From Tolypeutes matacus (taxonomy: Eukaryota > Chordata > Mammalia > Cingulata > Chlamyphoridae): 64,000 nt of DNA. The stretch covers positions 202,770-266,769 of the forward strand of contig JAKSZT010053837.1 of NCBI GenBank assembly GCA_026826555.1, read 5' to 3'. A program made the translations under genes and the position numbers. The notes beneath the pieces are model-generated. The model made no database searches. It was given only the letters and a program-made list of their open reading frames with translations, and was not told the origin of the DNA. Positions 16,640-35,990 of the stretch are shown here, piece by piece. Position 1 is the stretch's first letter, and every line of letters starts with the position of its first letter.

Positions 16640-17125
16640 GCACAAGTAACTCAAAGCTCTAGATTTGCAATCCCATACATGTTTTCTCTCCATGGGAGCA
16701 GGCCATAATGCCAATTGTGTCTGTTTAGGTTCTTCTCACATTGCTCTGGTAATTATTGCTCCACTTGGTATATCCTTCACAAAGCCAGCATACTGCAGCA
16801 CCACTGGCCCCTGGAGGGAATCTTCAGTGTTTCACCAGCCTGGTGCATCACCACCTTCAGCACTATGAAACAGAGTCAGTTTGGAGGCTCTGTCCATTTT
16901 AAATCTGGCCATAACAAGCCATTACCAGCTGCCGCAGGAGTCCGAAACAGCAATGTACTTTCCATCCACTTCAGGAGCCATGTCAAGAGATGTGGTAGAT
17001 CCTTTTATTATTTTACCACTCTTAGTGACCAACCTAGCCAATAACTCAAGTGGAGAGGCACCATGCAGGGTATTAGAGGCCTGGTTTGAATGCACAAGAG
17101 GGTTTGACAATACTGAGGTCTATCT
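16640..17125. other. Unidentified block with higher GC than its AT-rich flanks
   Basis: This block sits inside the presumed retroviral remnant. The plus strand is open over 16881-17198 and the minus strand over 16922-17110 (product ends DGKYIAVSDSCGSW). I do not recognise either product. It could be retroviral coding sequence in decay or part of a processed pseudogene; base composition clearly changes at both edges. Confidence 0.3.
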
Positions 17126-18123
17126 CTTAATTTTTATACACTTTCTAAATACTTCCAAAGCAGTTTATAACATATTAAACAGAGTTAACTATCTTTAGTA
17201 CTTTACTTTTTACTTCTACACCTTTGCCATGATTACATTAATTAACAGGCATTTTACTTTAAAAGTATAGGAAAAACTACTTTTTCCATTATTTTATGAA
17301 AACCTAAGATTCCCAATGGAGTCAGATTATCTTCCTCCTACCACCACTTTAATGTGAGGATTGAAATAGCCTTTTACAGATTTCCTTGCTATGAAGTTAC
17401 TTTTTGTTATCAACATCAATTCAGGTTTCTATTTAATAATGGCTTCCTGGAATTAACCATTTAAATATTTCAGTTTAGAAAAAGCTTTTACAAATTTCCT
17501 ATAACTATCCATATCTACATAGACTACAGTTACTTCATTTCAAGACAAATTTCATCTTTATAAAACACACTCCCTTATTTAATGCTACATTCTACAATAC
17601 CTTCTACAATTATCCATATTCATTCAAGCCTTGTCTTACATATTTCCACCCTGATTTTAAGAAAACCAGCCATCTTATCTTAGGACAAAACACATTCCCT
17701 AAAATAAACTTTTTGAATTTTAGTCAGCATTTACTATGAATTCACTTCCACAAATTTTTCACTGCTTTACATATCCATTTAAGTTTCATATCCCTCATTC
17801 TGTTCTGTGAAGAAAAAAAAAAAAAACTATTCATTTCAATTTAGGCAAAAACATTTTTTTAAATGTTTTAAAAATGTAAGCTAAAAACTTACAGTTTTTA
17901 TCATCTTAAAGATTTTACACATATAATGCTAATTTATTTTATTAGTATCCTTTAAACCTAGGGAGATTATACCCAAGCTAAATAAAATTGAAACCATTAT
18001 AGTTTATGCAATAAATGTTCTTTTTTTCCCCTTCCTCCACAAGAGGCTAAAACCTCTTTTTTCTTTAATAAAATTCTAAAATTGTGAATAACCTTAAAAG
18101 CATACTGACTTCCAAGTTCTGGA

Positions 18124-18148
18124 ATATATATATATATATATATATATT
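18124..18148. repeat. (TA)n microsatellite
   Basis: About 12 uninterrupted TA units in a very AT-rich stretch. Confidence 0.95.
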
Positions 18149-20459
18149 AATTGTTTAATTTGTTTTAATCATAATTTAGAAAAGATCTTTTCATATCTAT
18201 TAAGGACTTTTTCTTTCCTTACTGAAATTTGGGCATTGGTTTATTACTGTCATCTCAAAAGTTGTTAAAATTTAATTGGGGAATTACAGGACAGACTATA
18301 CAAAACAAGACTTATTCTGTAATATCCCCCCTGCCCCTATTATTTTAATTTAAAGGCCTAGTGGACAGAATTCTAGGCTAAACTCACATCTCCCCTATCT
18401 TTCCACACTCTGCCCATTCTCTTAGTTTCCTCAGCTGGTTTTACTGGATCACTGGAATTCAGTCAAGGTTAGGAGAGGACCCAAGGGGGCACGATAAGCT
18501 ATAGAAAGATAATGGAGAACTCACGATAAACTTTTAAGTTTCCTTCCTTTAAATAGTTTATTCAGATTTTATGTGATTTTTTATCTTGTTTGGCTCCTCC
18601 AATTTGGGCTTCAGGATACTCTTTTACTTATATAAGCACCCATTTAATTTTTAGCAATTTGAAGAGCTTTTCCAAGAATTTTCATTTGTTAATTTAATAT
18701 TAACAATTTCATACCTGTATATTGCAGGTATGAAAATATACACTGAACAAACAGACAAACACAGAAAGAGTTAAGATACACCAACATAAAACTCACTAAT
18801 TTGACTCAAAATTCTTACTCTTTTGGTATAGCTGTGTCCAAGCTCTCCATCATTTCACATCTGTTTTTCACTGCTTTTAAGATCTCCTCTAGAATCAGTG
18901 TTGCCTGCAATATGCAAGCTCATTCTTGAAACACTTTACTAGTAACCGGCAACCAGTTAGGAACACTTGAGCAGTATAAATGTAGTTAAGCACTAATTTA
19001 AGCAGTTTATACAGACAGACATTTAACACTTATATGTTCTGAATTTCTCTTCAGGAGTACACTTAGACTTAAAATTCAGGGTAAGCTATTGATTCAAAAC
19101 TAAAAGTTCTTTTTAACACCTTGATAAAAATTCTGATCAAAATAAAATGTGAACAAAACTTAAAACATTGTCAAAATAACATCCCATTAAACTTTCCCAG
19201 TTTACACAGTTTTGCAATATAACTGATCAACTCTGCGCAGGCACTCGGTTAAGGAATCTTTCATCTCTGCCTGTGTAAGGCACATATCCCCTTCTAACTT
19301 TAATTTTCCTTCTAAGTGGTGCACAGAGTCTTTTGTCACTTGTTATGCCTCAGTAGCCACCTGCAAAGCTCCTAACAGAGGCCAGGCTATAGCTACCGCC
19401 ATCTGGCAGTCTCCCTTTTCCTCATTTAAGTGCAGCTACTCTGCTACCTGTAGTGGTACAGCCAACATACCTGCTGGAGTTTTTAAGGTGTCCTCATATT
19501 CTCTCAGTGGTCCCCACTCATCCAGGAGGGCAGCCACCCCTCCCCACATGAACATTATAGGCCAACTCATGATTTACCCCAGATTCTCCCTTCTCAGAGC
19601 TCATGCCCACTACTGCTGGTGATCCTTCGGTCTCCTGGCTGGCTTGCCAATTTTTACAACCCAACTCCTGAAGGGCGTGAGTTGGTGGGGCCACGAGACC
19701 AAAGAATACACCTAGTACTTAGTCAAGCATGAGCTTTATTGGTACTTATGGACAAGAGAGGTTCTCTGATGGTGGCAGTTCAATGAATGAAGAGAGTGAT
19801 CTGCAAAGAGACAGAGAAATGAGGAGTGATGTAAAAGGTTTCAGAACAAAGACATTCCATAGGGTATGAGCACAAAGTTCCTGCTAGGGTCCCATGATGG
19901 TGCGCATGGAGTCCGGTGATGTTTTCACTATGCTCGTAGGAAGGATGTTTACCAAAGATGTTTACTCTCCCCTCTGGGGATGGTTGTTAACCTTTAACTT
20001 AAGTTTAGGTCACACAGGCAGCTACGTGCTGAGGACTTGGCAGGGGCTGGGGGAAGTGCCTGGATCACCACAGTGGTAAACCATTTTTATTATCTTGCAG
20101 ATTATAGTCATCTCTCTCTTTTATGTTAAATCTCATTTCTTTATCCTATGTCTTCTCCTTTCTTGGTTTACTCTGTCATTTTGGAGGGGCTTCCTGAAAA
20201 CATATACTGTACTTGAGAAGTAAATTTTCGGAGAGTTCGCATGTTTAAGAAGGTATTAAACTACTCACACTTAAATGATGGTTTGTCTTTGTATGAAATT
20301 CTAGGCTGGAATTAATTTCCCTTACAATTTTGAAGGTATAGAGAACTTTAAATAAAACCTGCCTTCCTCCTCCGTTTTCTCTGTTCTCTCTCTCTGAGAC
20401 TCCTAGTACTTGATTGCTGGACATCTAATTTACTCCTCTCCACTTCCCTCCATTTTCTT

Positions 20460-20785
20460 CTCTTTGGAAATAGGGTCTTCACAGAGATAATTAGCAAAAA
20501 AGATAAATTTGGACAAAGAGACAAAGACAGACATGGGGGATACACATGATGGCCAAAGTAAAGTTTGGAGGGATTTGTCCCTAAGCCAAGGATTGCCGGG
20601 AAGATAGGAAGAAGCAAGGAAGGATCCTCCCCTAGAGCTTTCAGAGGAGCAGCCATAGGACAGCTGACACTTTGATTTAGCACTTCCAGCCTCCAGAACT
20701 GTGAGCGGATACGTATCTATTGTTTTAATCCACCCAGTTTCTGGTATTTTGTTAGGGCAGTCCTAAGAAAATAATACAGATGTGA
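20460..20785 (+). mobile_element. LTR-like element, 3' half
   Basis: It ends with CTTCCAGCCTCCAGAACTGTGAG ... TCTATTGTTTTAATCCACCC AGTTTCTGGTATTTTGTTAG GGCAGTCCTAAGAAAATAAT, a common mammalian LTR-type 3' end. A related copy lies at 59745-60180. Left border uncertain. Confidence 0.5.
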
Positions 20786-21118
20786 TAGCAATATTATGAT
20801 TATGTAAGAGCATGTTCTCATTCTTAGGAGGAACACACTAAGCATTTTGATGATAGTGTCATGCTCTTTCTAGTTTCCCTTCAATGCTCTTGACCAAAAA
20901 AAAAAAAAAAAGGAAAAAATCAAGGTGGTGGGTGTATGAGTATTCACCATATTTGAATTTTTTACATGTTTGAAAATAGTCATAAAATAAGTTTAGAAAA
21001 GACCTAACTCTGGAAAGCATAAAAAATTAGGAGATATGAAAAATTTGAAATGAATATTTGGGAGAATGTAAGATTTTTAATCTATATATTTTTTATCTGG
21101 TTTAAAAAGAAATGATGA

Positions 21119-21210
21119 CGGGAGCGGATGTGGCTCAAATGGTTGGGCGTCGGTCTGCCGTATGGAGGGACCTGGGTTCGATTCCCGGGACCTCCTGGTA
21201 AAATTAAAAA
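21119..21210 (+). mobile_element. Short DAS-type SINE (tRNA-Ala-like head only)
   Basis: This is a 92-bp element consisting of the tRNA-like head and a short A tail. It has an A box (TGGCTCAAATGG) and a near-perfect B box (GGTTCGATTCC) of RNA polymerase III promoters. The 15-bp duplication AAAAAGAAATGATGA flanks it at 21104-21118 and 21211-21225. It lies 2 kb upstream of the GABARAPL1 start codon. Confidence 0.95.
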
Positions 21211-22198
21211 AAAAAGAAATGATGAAATATTTTTATCTGATTGAATGTGTTATAGATTTAAAATTATCTCCTGTACAATATTTTTAAATGTCATCCTGAG
21301 AATAAAAGTAGAGATCAAACTTTGGAAATTGGCAAATCAGGTATTCTAAGACAAAAGCATTAGCATTTAGAAAAGTATGATTAGTGGAAATTTCTTCAAT
21401 TTTTTCATATGTAAATTGCCACTATACTTAGATATTTTTAAAATAAAGGTTAAACGCAGCATTTTGACTAGATTTCATTGTTTCCAATGGATTTAATCAG
21501 AAAAGCAACACTTTTAAAGGTTCAATCTCCATCGTAAGTAGCTTTCTCCACTTGTTAGTTGCCAAGTTTTTCTTTGAAAAATCTAGATATATTCGGGTCA
21601 AAGTTAAGATGGGGTGACTAGAAATCGATTAAACTATTTTCAACTTGAAAAAAAGGACTGAAAATTATCAGCATGTAATGTGATAAACCATTCATGGATT
21701 TTCATCTATAAAAGGGATTGAAAGAGGCCATGGAGAAAAGTATCGTCAAGAGGAGGGACTCTGCAATTCATTTTCCTTGTTTCAATACTGAAACTTAGTT
21801 TCGTTTATTTTGTAGGTGTGTATTTTTAAATCAGAGACATTGAGACCCTCATAAAAGAAAATAGACGGTAAAGACTGCTGTTGTAAAACAAAAACAGACA
21901 AAAAAAAACAAATTTTAATAATTTACTGGACTTTTTAGGGAAAAGCAGACCTTCCTCCTTTTTAAGCTTTTACAACTTCCGCCGCCCTCCCCCAAGCGGT
22001 CCCAAGAATTGCTGCCTTTTTTTGAGGCTGGAAAAGCCTTAGTCCTTTGATTCTTAGTGGAGAAGAGCGCCAGAGGGAGGCGCCACTCGCATCTGCCTCA
22101 CCACCCAGAATCTTCCACCTTCTTTCCTTCTGCTGCATCCTGTTCTCGTGAAGCACAATTAACCCACTATTTTCCCTCAAATAAATTTTTGCAAAAGC

Positions 22199-22225
22199 AA
22201 AAAAAAAAAAAAAGGGGGGGGGGGG
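22199..22225. repeat. A15-G12 homopolymer junction
   Basis: A run of 15 A directly followed by 12 G, about 700 bp upstream of the GABARAPL1 CpG island. It is a likely length-variable and sequencing-error-prone spot. Confidence 0.85.
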
Positions 22226-22859
22226 TCGAGAGCCACTGAATGAATCACTTAATTTGCCTGACATTTTCTCTTCTGGAAGACAGGCCCAACTTCTGGGCCA
22301 TAAGAGAAAGCGCATCGTTTCTGTATCTGAACATGTGTGCAGCCCTAAATAGTTAGGCTGGCATCAGCTCTTCTCTGGATCCAGATTACACTCCATACCC
22401 TCCAGCTTGACAACCCCTCTGATTCCTGAGTCACGCTCTGTTTATGTTGCTGCTCTAGGAGCAAACCGTGGCATGGATCCAAACAAAAGTGACGCGAACA
22501 TGGGGGAGGAGAGGTCCTGGTGGGAGGAAGCCAGCCTAGTGCCTGGGGGCGGTGGACAGGTGCAAAGGGCAGAACGCAAGCCCGGGACATGTCTGCACAG
22601 GTCACCGGCACCCCAGGTCCTCCACCTCCCTTTTCCTCGAGACCCCAGATCCCAGGCAGCCTGAAAAGACTGGATTTTAGCCCTTTGTATTTGTATTGGG
22701 CCCCTACCAAGAAACAGCAAGGGCGAGGGGAGAAGACATCTTTAGAAGACACTTTTCGTTTTCAAGCGACAGGCAATGTGACATTGCCAATAAAATAAGC
22801 AGGAAACGTTCATCAGTTAGGCAATGGAATCCAGTTAGGGAAAAGCTTGGCTAGAAATA

Positions 22860-30080
<7,221 letters not shown>

Positions 30081-30324
30081 GTGGTGGCAGCCCAGCAGAT
30101 GGGAGGACCTGGACTCGGGGGCTAGGGGGAGGGGTGTATGTGGGACTCGGGCAAGAGAGGGAGGGGATTCCCACCATGGAGGAGGAAGAAGGGGAAGACA
30201 TCTGGAAACACAACACTGCAAACACTGCACACACCTTCATCACATTTTCACTTGCTCAATTGATATTTTTTTGCTGCTTCCTTGGCCAGGGAGAAAGCAT
30301 GTCAGGACAGAGCTGATGGTTTGG

Positions 30325-30417
30325 ATTTTTTTTTTTTTTAGGAGGCACTGGGGATTGAACCCAGGACCTTGTACATGGGAAGCAGGTACTCAAACCACCG
30401 AGCTACACCTGCTCCCC
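30325..30417 (-). mobile_element. Short DAS-type SINE inside the GABARAPL1 3'UTR
   Basis: Minus-strand head GGGGAGCAGGTGTAGCTCGG with B-box GGTTCAATCCC, then a poly(A) tail seen here as 15 T. The 8-bp duplication TGGTTTGG flanks it at 30317-30324 and 30418-30425. Confidence 0.9.
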
Positions 30418-31447
30418 TGGTTTGGCTTTGATAGAGTAATTGGAATGACAATTTCACAGCATCACTGGGAGTTAATTTGTGTGCACTTTCATAGAAGACT
30501 CTAGAGGTAGGCAAGTTGGGGCCAGAGATGACTGAGATCCTGCAGCAATTTTCTGATCTTCTCTTTGAGCAGAGATTCTATTCTTGACTTTTTCACAAGA
30601 TAGGTAGAGAAAGTGGAATGTTGTATGACTACTGTTAGTGGACCATGCCTGGGGACCAAATGAGAAATCCACTGTCATTAAAGCATTGTGACTACTGGTT
30701 GTTTTCATATCTCCACACCTCACTCTCATCTCAGTCGTAATCTTAGACACGAATCATTGGGATATACCGATGGTGGCAATAGACACCAGGCACAGAAATT
30801 TAAATGGAGCTCTCTTACCTTTGGAAAACAGGGATCAGACATGAGGTAGTTATGCTTACGAAGATAGTTTTGATAGCATTAAACTGGAATTGACTGAGCA
30901 TCTCTTTCTACCCTGCTCTCTCTCTGGTTCCTCTTATTCCACATCCACCTTGGACTTTTAATGAGCCTGAACTATTTCCAGTCGCAGGCTGAAACCACTC
31001 GTCTAACGTTTCCCAAACTTCTCTCCATGTATAGGGACAGAGATGTCTTATGGGGCAGGTATGAGGTAAGATAAATTGTCTACACCTCCCAGTTATCCCG
31101 AATTCTTGCCCCCTTACTGCTCACTATCCACTGTCCTCCAGTCTCACACGCACACCTATGCCAAGTGATGGCCAGCTGCTTCCCGCCTTGGGTTTTCATT
31201 CACTGCAGCTGCTAGTTGAAAAAGTTTGGGGGGATGGCTTTAGTAATTCATGGGGTTCTACTGATTCTGATTCTTTTCACTCTAGGGGTTATTATGTGGG
31301 TGGGAATGGGGAGCAGGAATTGCACTCCGACATGACATTTCAATTCATCTCGGCTAATGAAGAGTCCTTCCTGTGGGGGAAATCTGTGTGTCAGTTCTGT
31401 CAGCTGCACGTTCTTGTATAATGAAGTGTATGCTGTCAGGCTAACGA

Positions 31448-31453
31448 AATAAA
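31448..31453 (+). terminator. GABARAPL1: Polyadenylation signal of GABARAPL1
   Basis: The only canonical AATAAA seen in a good position after the stop codon. Confidence 0.75.
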
Positions 31454-31693
31454 ACAATTGCATACCGGAAAAATCCACCATGGGTTCAGAAACGTTGTCT
31501 TTATTTAGTATGTGTTAAAATAGATGGCATGTGGATTCTCTGAGGCGAAAGGAGTTTGAGTGGGGGTGGCTGTGAACAAAGAACGCTCCCGTATGGTCAG
31601 ATGTGTACATGTTTACTCTGCTCTCTTCTGAGCAGGAGTTACTGTCCAAAGATGAATGTTGTGGGGAGGGGGAGGCAGTGTGCCTGGTGCACT

Positions 31694-31694
31694 G

Positions 31695-31720
<26 letters not shown>
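31694..31720. repeat. (TG)n microsatellite
   Basis: About 13 TG units, then an interrupted ATGTGAGTGTG. It lies just beyond the GABARAPL1 3' end. Confidence 0.95.
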
Positions 31721-31725
<5 letters not shown>

Positions 31726-31739
31726 AGTGTGATTTTTTT

Positions 31740-33390
31740 CCTCCACAGGTAAATGCTCATGTGCTTCTCAAAGTTGAAGTTGGAAGAATGTTTATATCAG
31801 AATATCTGGAGTGAAGAAAGGGAAAGGGGGTGCTTTAAAAAAATGCAGGTACCTCGGCCTTGTTCCAGATTGAGCTGACTCAGAACTGCTGCGTAGGCCT
31901 CTGTATTTTTAACAAGCTCCCTGCGTGATTTTGCTTCGTACTGAAGTTGCACCTACTTGGTTTTGCTGTCTCAGCCATACCTAATCTCTCTTGTACATCT
32001 TGGTCAGATGTAAGGCCACTGTCTCCCAAAGCAGCAAATGGCACTTAGGGAAGGCTCCTGGGGTCAGAACAAGCTTGGTGTCTTCTGACCATAGGAAAGT
32101 CATTCAGCCAGTCAAGAACTAATATGTGGGTGAACGGTGGGAGTGCTAATTATATTAGACAATAAAAACAGATTGGCTGAAACTCCTTTCTTAGAGAACC
32201 TTAAAACCCCTCTCTAACTCTCTTTAGTCCCTTGCAGCTATATCCCCAAGAGGTCTCTACCTTTGTAGAGTTTTACAGAATATATGAGTCACCAAAAAGG
32301 AAATAGGTGGTCATACACTGTAGCGGGATTCTGCCAGCCTCCATGCCCTGGAACCGACTGGAAAAGCTAAGTCAGGATTAAGAGCAAAGAAAGAAGCTCT
32401 AGCCCACAAGCACCGGATGCAGAAAACTACGGAAAACTCTATGGAATTTTGATGCTGCCATCGAAGCATTAAAAATGGACACGTATCTACTGACGAAGTC
32501 AGGGTGCTGTTCCTTGATAAGAATGTCAAATGGAAACTAATAGTGGAATGTTAAGATACAAACTGTGTTTTGAAACCAATAGTCTTTCCCAAGTTCTAGG
32601 AATGAGAGTGAATATTTAAAAGAAAACAAACCATGGCAGATCCCAGCCCAATATACACATCTGAAACAGCCCATGCAGTGCAAGAGATAGACCATTGCTA
32701 AACCCAAAAGGTGCATTGTTATTTAGAGGGTCTGGCTTTTCTAGGAGGCTTTTGCTTATCTTAGTCCTTAATTTTTGGGCTTTCCTGGTGGAAAACGTTT
32801 TATCCATGGATGGGACATTACATACCACCACAGATCAGCCCTCTGATTTTGCAGATTCATGAACTTTAAATAACTTAGCTAAATTCAGAGGAAAGGCCAG
32901 GTGGACATCCCAGCGCTTTGATTTCGATACAGTGCTCTTTCCTGAACTGCTTCCTGCTAGTCAAGCTTTTACACTTTCTTAGTACCCTCAGGCCATTTGA
33001 GGAATGTCTTGAACTAAAGCAGTTTAGGGAATGTCCTGGGTCCCATTTCCCACGAAAGAATGATTTACTTCGATTGTTCTTTTTTGAGGAACAAGCTGGA
33101 ATGTGTCAAATCAGCTCATTCTTTCCCTTGGAGGCAAGTATGGCATCAACCTGAGTGAGTCCTAGAAAGAGCTCAACTAATTCTATCTATGCGTAGGGTG
33201 AACATGTACCTAGACTTGGGCAAAAAATTTATATGGTCACTCTCTGTATATTTAGTATAAAATATGAAGGTTTCTCCATCAAGAGATAACGCAGTGGCTA
33301 AGCCATCCAATCTGCATGCCCCATTACGTTTCCTACTCTGGGTAGAGATGAGATAAAGAATCCCAGGCTTGAACAGAGGGCTCTTCTCCC
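31740..33390. other. Gene-free stretch
   Basis: No exon or clear repeat is recognised; open frames are short and without similarity. Confidence 0.5.
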
Positions 33391-33403
33391 TTATTCCATT
33401 TCC

Positions 33404-33578
33404 AGGGAAGCGCCTGTGGCTCAATCAGTAGGGCTCCCGTTTACCATATGGGAGGCCCCGGGTTCGGTTCCCGAGGCCTCCTGGTGAAGGCAAGCCCGCC
33501 CGCACGGTGTGGTTAGCTGTTAGCTGACCCAGTGAGCACAAGCAGCAAGGGGGGGATAAATGAATAAATAAATAAAAT
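33404..33578 (+). mobile_element. DAS-type SINE with target-site duplication
   Basis: Head CTGTGGCTCAATCAGTAGGG (A box) and GGGTTCGGTTCCCG (B box), then a body with TGACCCAGTGAGCACAAGC and a tail of AATAAATAAATAAAAT. The 14-bp duplication CTTATTCCATTTCC is at 33390-33403 and 33579-33592. Confidence 0.95.
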
Positions 33579-33592
33579 CTTATTCCATTTCC

Positions 33593-34984
33593 CCCCAGTG
33601 CTGAATAGCTTTCTTCTTCAAACCACGTGCACTTCTAAAAAGAAAAACGTTATATTGTGAAATCAGATTTAAGATCGCAGAAGAACAAAACAAACGATGG
33701 TAAACTAGTGTAGAGTGGTAACCAGGCAGATAGATCCACTGTCTTGCACAACTGCAGTGGTCACCGCTCAGATCACAGCCTAATGTAAATAGTGTCCCAG
33801 GAGTGGACTGTCACCAGATTGTTACTGCCACTCGCCTGGGAAATGTTACATTCACTAAACTTAGAAATTCGACACTATTTGTGTCATTAACCAAGGCAAG
33901 GTGCTGTGTGCCTGGGTTTGTGAGCCATACATGTCTGCTTGCCCAGGGATACAGTGCCAAATCAAGTATAATCATGAGAAATCTGTCCTTCCTGGAAAAC
34001 CAACTAGTTGACAAATTCATTTCATCCAGTTTTTACTCTCCACAAAACTTGTGGATTGTAAAGCACACATCTTCTTGAGTTTTTTTTTTTTTGTTTTTTT
34101 TTTTTAATTTTATTGAATTCTCTAATATTTTCCAAAAACGGGTCATTTAGTTCTTGAGTGGTCCTGGGCCCTGGCTGCCACCTCAGTGCAGCCGTGAGTG
34201 ATCAAGTATTTCCTTCTAGGCCTTGCCTGTGGCCCACCTCCCCACCCCGCCCCTTTGTTTATCTGGATATTGCAGTTTGCAATTCTGCCGGTGGGTGGCA
34301 GCCTGTGACCTGCTATCCTGTGGGTAACGCAGGACTTCACAGCTTGTTTTTCTCATCCGTTTGGATACATCTTTCAAAACAAATTAATAAAAGACACAAA
34401 TGTTGGAGTCCCTGTCCCACAAGCTGTGGGGACTGTGATGATGTCAGCTTAGTCACCCTGTTGTGTCACAGCGCCATGCCCTATTTCTTCCTCTATTTTT
34501 TCTTCTATTTTTAAAAGTTAGGGGCACTCTGCCTAACACTTTGTCAATATATACAGGCTAGATTATTTTCAAAGTTTGAAATAACAGGAAATGGCTACCC
34601 TTAGAAATAATCAAATGCCACAATTCAAAATGCTATTGTGCAGATGTGTGTATGTTTCAACAGTGACTAGCAAAAGGCTTAAGTCATTCTGGTGTGTGCT
34701 CAGCAGCGTGGATCAGCTACTTGGGCAGTTTTCCGCATAGCAGTGTGTTTAAGACCCTATTAAGACTTCTGAGTAGACTTGCTGAGCACATAAAACTCGT
34801 GTAAAGTGATCCTGAGCTCTTAGGTGGGGGTTGAAACATTTTCAATTTTCAGACTACAAGGAGGCTCAGAGACACCTCTCATCATTCACTCAAAGCAGGT
34901 AGCTTGCTTATTGCTTGAGGTAATCCAGGTGCACATGATAGTCAAAGACAAAGGAACAATCAGCCATAGTTTGTGTGCTAACAC
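33593..34984. other. Gene-free stretch with T-rich tract
   Basis: Nothing coding is recognised. A T-rich tract at about 34079-34107 followed by AATTTTATTGAATTC looks like an antisense L1 3' end. Confidence 0.45.
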
Positions 34985-35270
34985 TGGCTAACTTCTCACC
35001 TTCAAGTCTTTGCTGAGGTGCCAGTCTCCAGGAAGCCTGCTCTGTAATTCAACAACCTCCACCCCCTCCCAGCCTTCTCGGCCATCCTTGCCCTGCTCTT
35101 CGCTGCCTTTTTTGCTTAGTATTAACCACCTAATTGATTTTCTTATTACATTTACTGTCTTCTGTCACTAAATTGTAAGTGCCATAAAGGCAGAAACTTT
35201 GTTTCGATTTATGCAAACGGGTCAGAACTGTGCTTGACACAAAGTTGGTGCTCAAAAAATTGAAAGAATA
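34985..35270 (+). repeat. L2-type LINE fragment
   Basis: CTTCAAGTCTTTGCTGAGGT ... CCAGGAAGCCTGCTCTG ... AAATTGTAAGTGCCATAAAG G ... TGCTTGACACAAAGTTGGTG follows the L2 3' consensus order. Confidence 0.75.
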
Positions 35271-35364
35271 ATAGCTTCTGCTGAGGACTGAAGGTTTCAG
35301 TTCAAGGACTAGGTATTTAGGCTAAGAACTATTATCCAGATAAGCACAAACTATAAAGGGTGCC

Positions 35365-35832
35365 ATAACAGAAGCTCTTTGTACCTCAAAAAATTATGTT
35401 CTTGAAGTTAATCCATTCCTGTGGGTGTGGACCCATTGTAAGTAGGACTTTTGATGAGTCAGATCTTAAGGTATGACCCACCTTATTCAGCGTGGGTCTT
35501 AATCCTCTTACTGGAGTCTATAAGAATGAAATTCAGACAAAAAAAAAAAAAAAAAAAAAAAAAAAGCCATAGAAGCAAGAAGCTGGAAGCAAGGAAACCC
35601 AGAAGAGAAGGGAGAGACCAGCAGACGCTGCCATGGGTCTCGCCATGTGACAGGAGTCCAGGATTGCTGGCAGCCACTCTTCAGGAAGAATGTATTGTCT
35701 TGATGAGGTCTTGATTCAGACATTTTCGTGGCCTCAGAAATGTAAGCTTGTAACCGAATACATTCCCACTGTTAAAAGCCAACCCTCTTCTAGTATATTG
35801 CTTTCATCAGCCTAGCACAAATTAAAACAGCA
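35365..35832 (+). mobile_element. LTR-like element with internal poly(A)
   Basis: Begins near AAAGGGTGCCATAACAGAAG, with TGTGGGTGTGGACCCATTG, then CTTAATCCTCTTACTGGAGT, and ends TTCTAGTATATTGCTTTCAT CAGCCTAGCACAAATTAAAA. This is the layout of a mammalian ERVL/MaLR-type LTR. A 27-base A run (about 35539-35565) interrupts the middle. Confidence 0.5.
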
Positions 35833-35844
35833 GGAAATGGAGCT

Positions 35845-35990
35845 CAAATCCCATTCTGCCACTTAACCAGCTCTGTGACCTGAACCAATTTTTTTCTGTA
35901 CAAGGAGAAGCACTTTCTGTACAAATTCTTCTGAGTTCCCTTCCTATTAAAATATAATCATTACATCACAGGTTGATGTGAATATTAAAA
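35845..35990 (+). repeat. MIR SINE fragment
   Basis: CTCAAATCCCATTCTGCCAC TTAACCAGCTCTGTGACC is diagnostic MIR text in plus orientation. Confidence 0.7.

Larger units (their letters stand above)
15600..20060 (-). mobile_element. Probable decayed endogenous retrovirus, minus strand
   Basis: On the minus strand, an LTR-like end near 20060-19690 contains CCAATAAAGCTCATGC (polyadenylation signal). It is followed by a leader starting near TTGGCAAGCCAGCCAGGAG, which is in the place of a primer-binding site. The next ~450 bases (19640-19200) read as gag-like text broken by stops. Farther in, 19200-16460 is very AT-rich without open frames, and a younger SINE sits at 16011-16445. No protease, polymerase or envelope motif was recognised and no matching 3' LTR was found. 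Extent left of 19200 is a guess; the element is non-functional. Confidence 0.35.
30081..31470 (+). other. GABARAPL1: GABARAPL1 3'UTR
   Basis: It runs from the stop codon to a presumed cleavage site about 15 nt after the AATAAA at 31448-31453, with a GT/T-rich stretch downstream (31490-31520). The length, about 1.4 kb, fits the long 3'UTR known for this gene. It contains an antisense SINE at 30325-30417. Confidence 0.75.

Noticed and set aside
21119..21210. Functional tRNA-Ala gene
   Set aside because: A and B boxes are present but the stems do not pair as a tRNA, there is an A tail and a target-site duplication; it is a SINE. The same applies to the other SINE heads.
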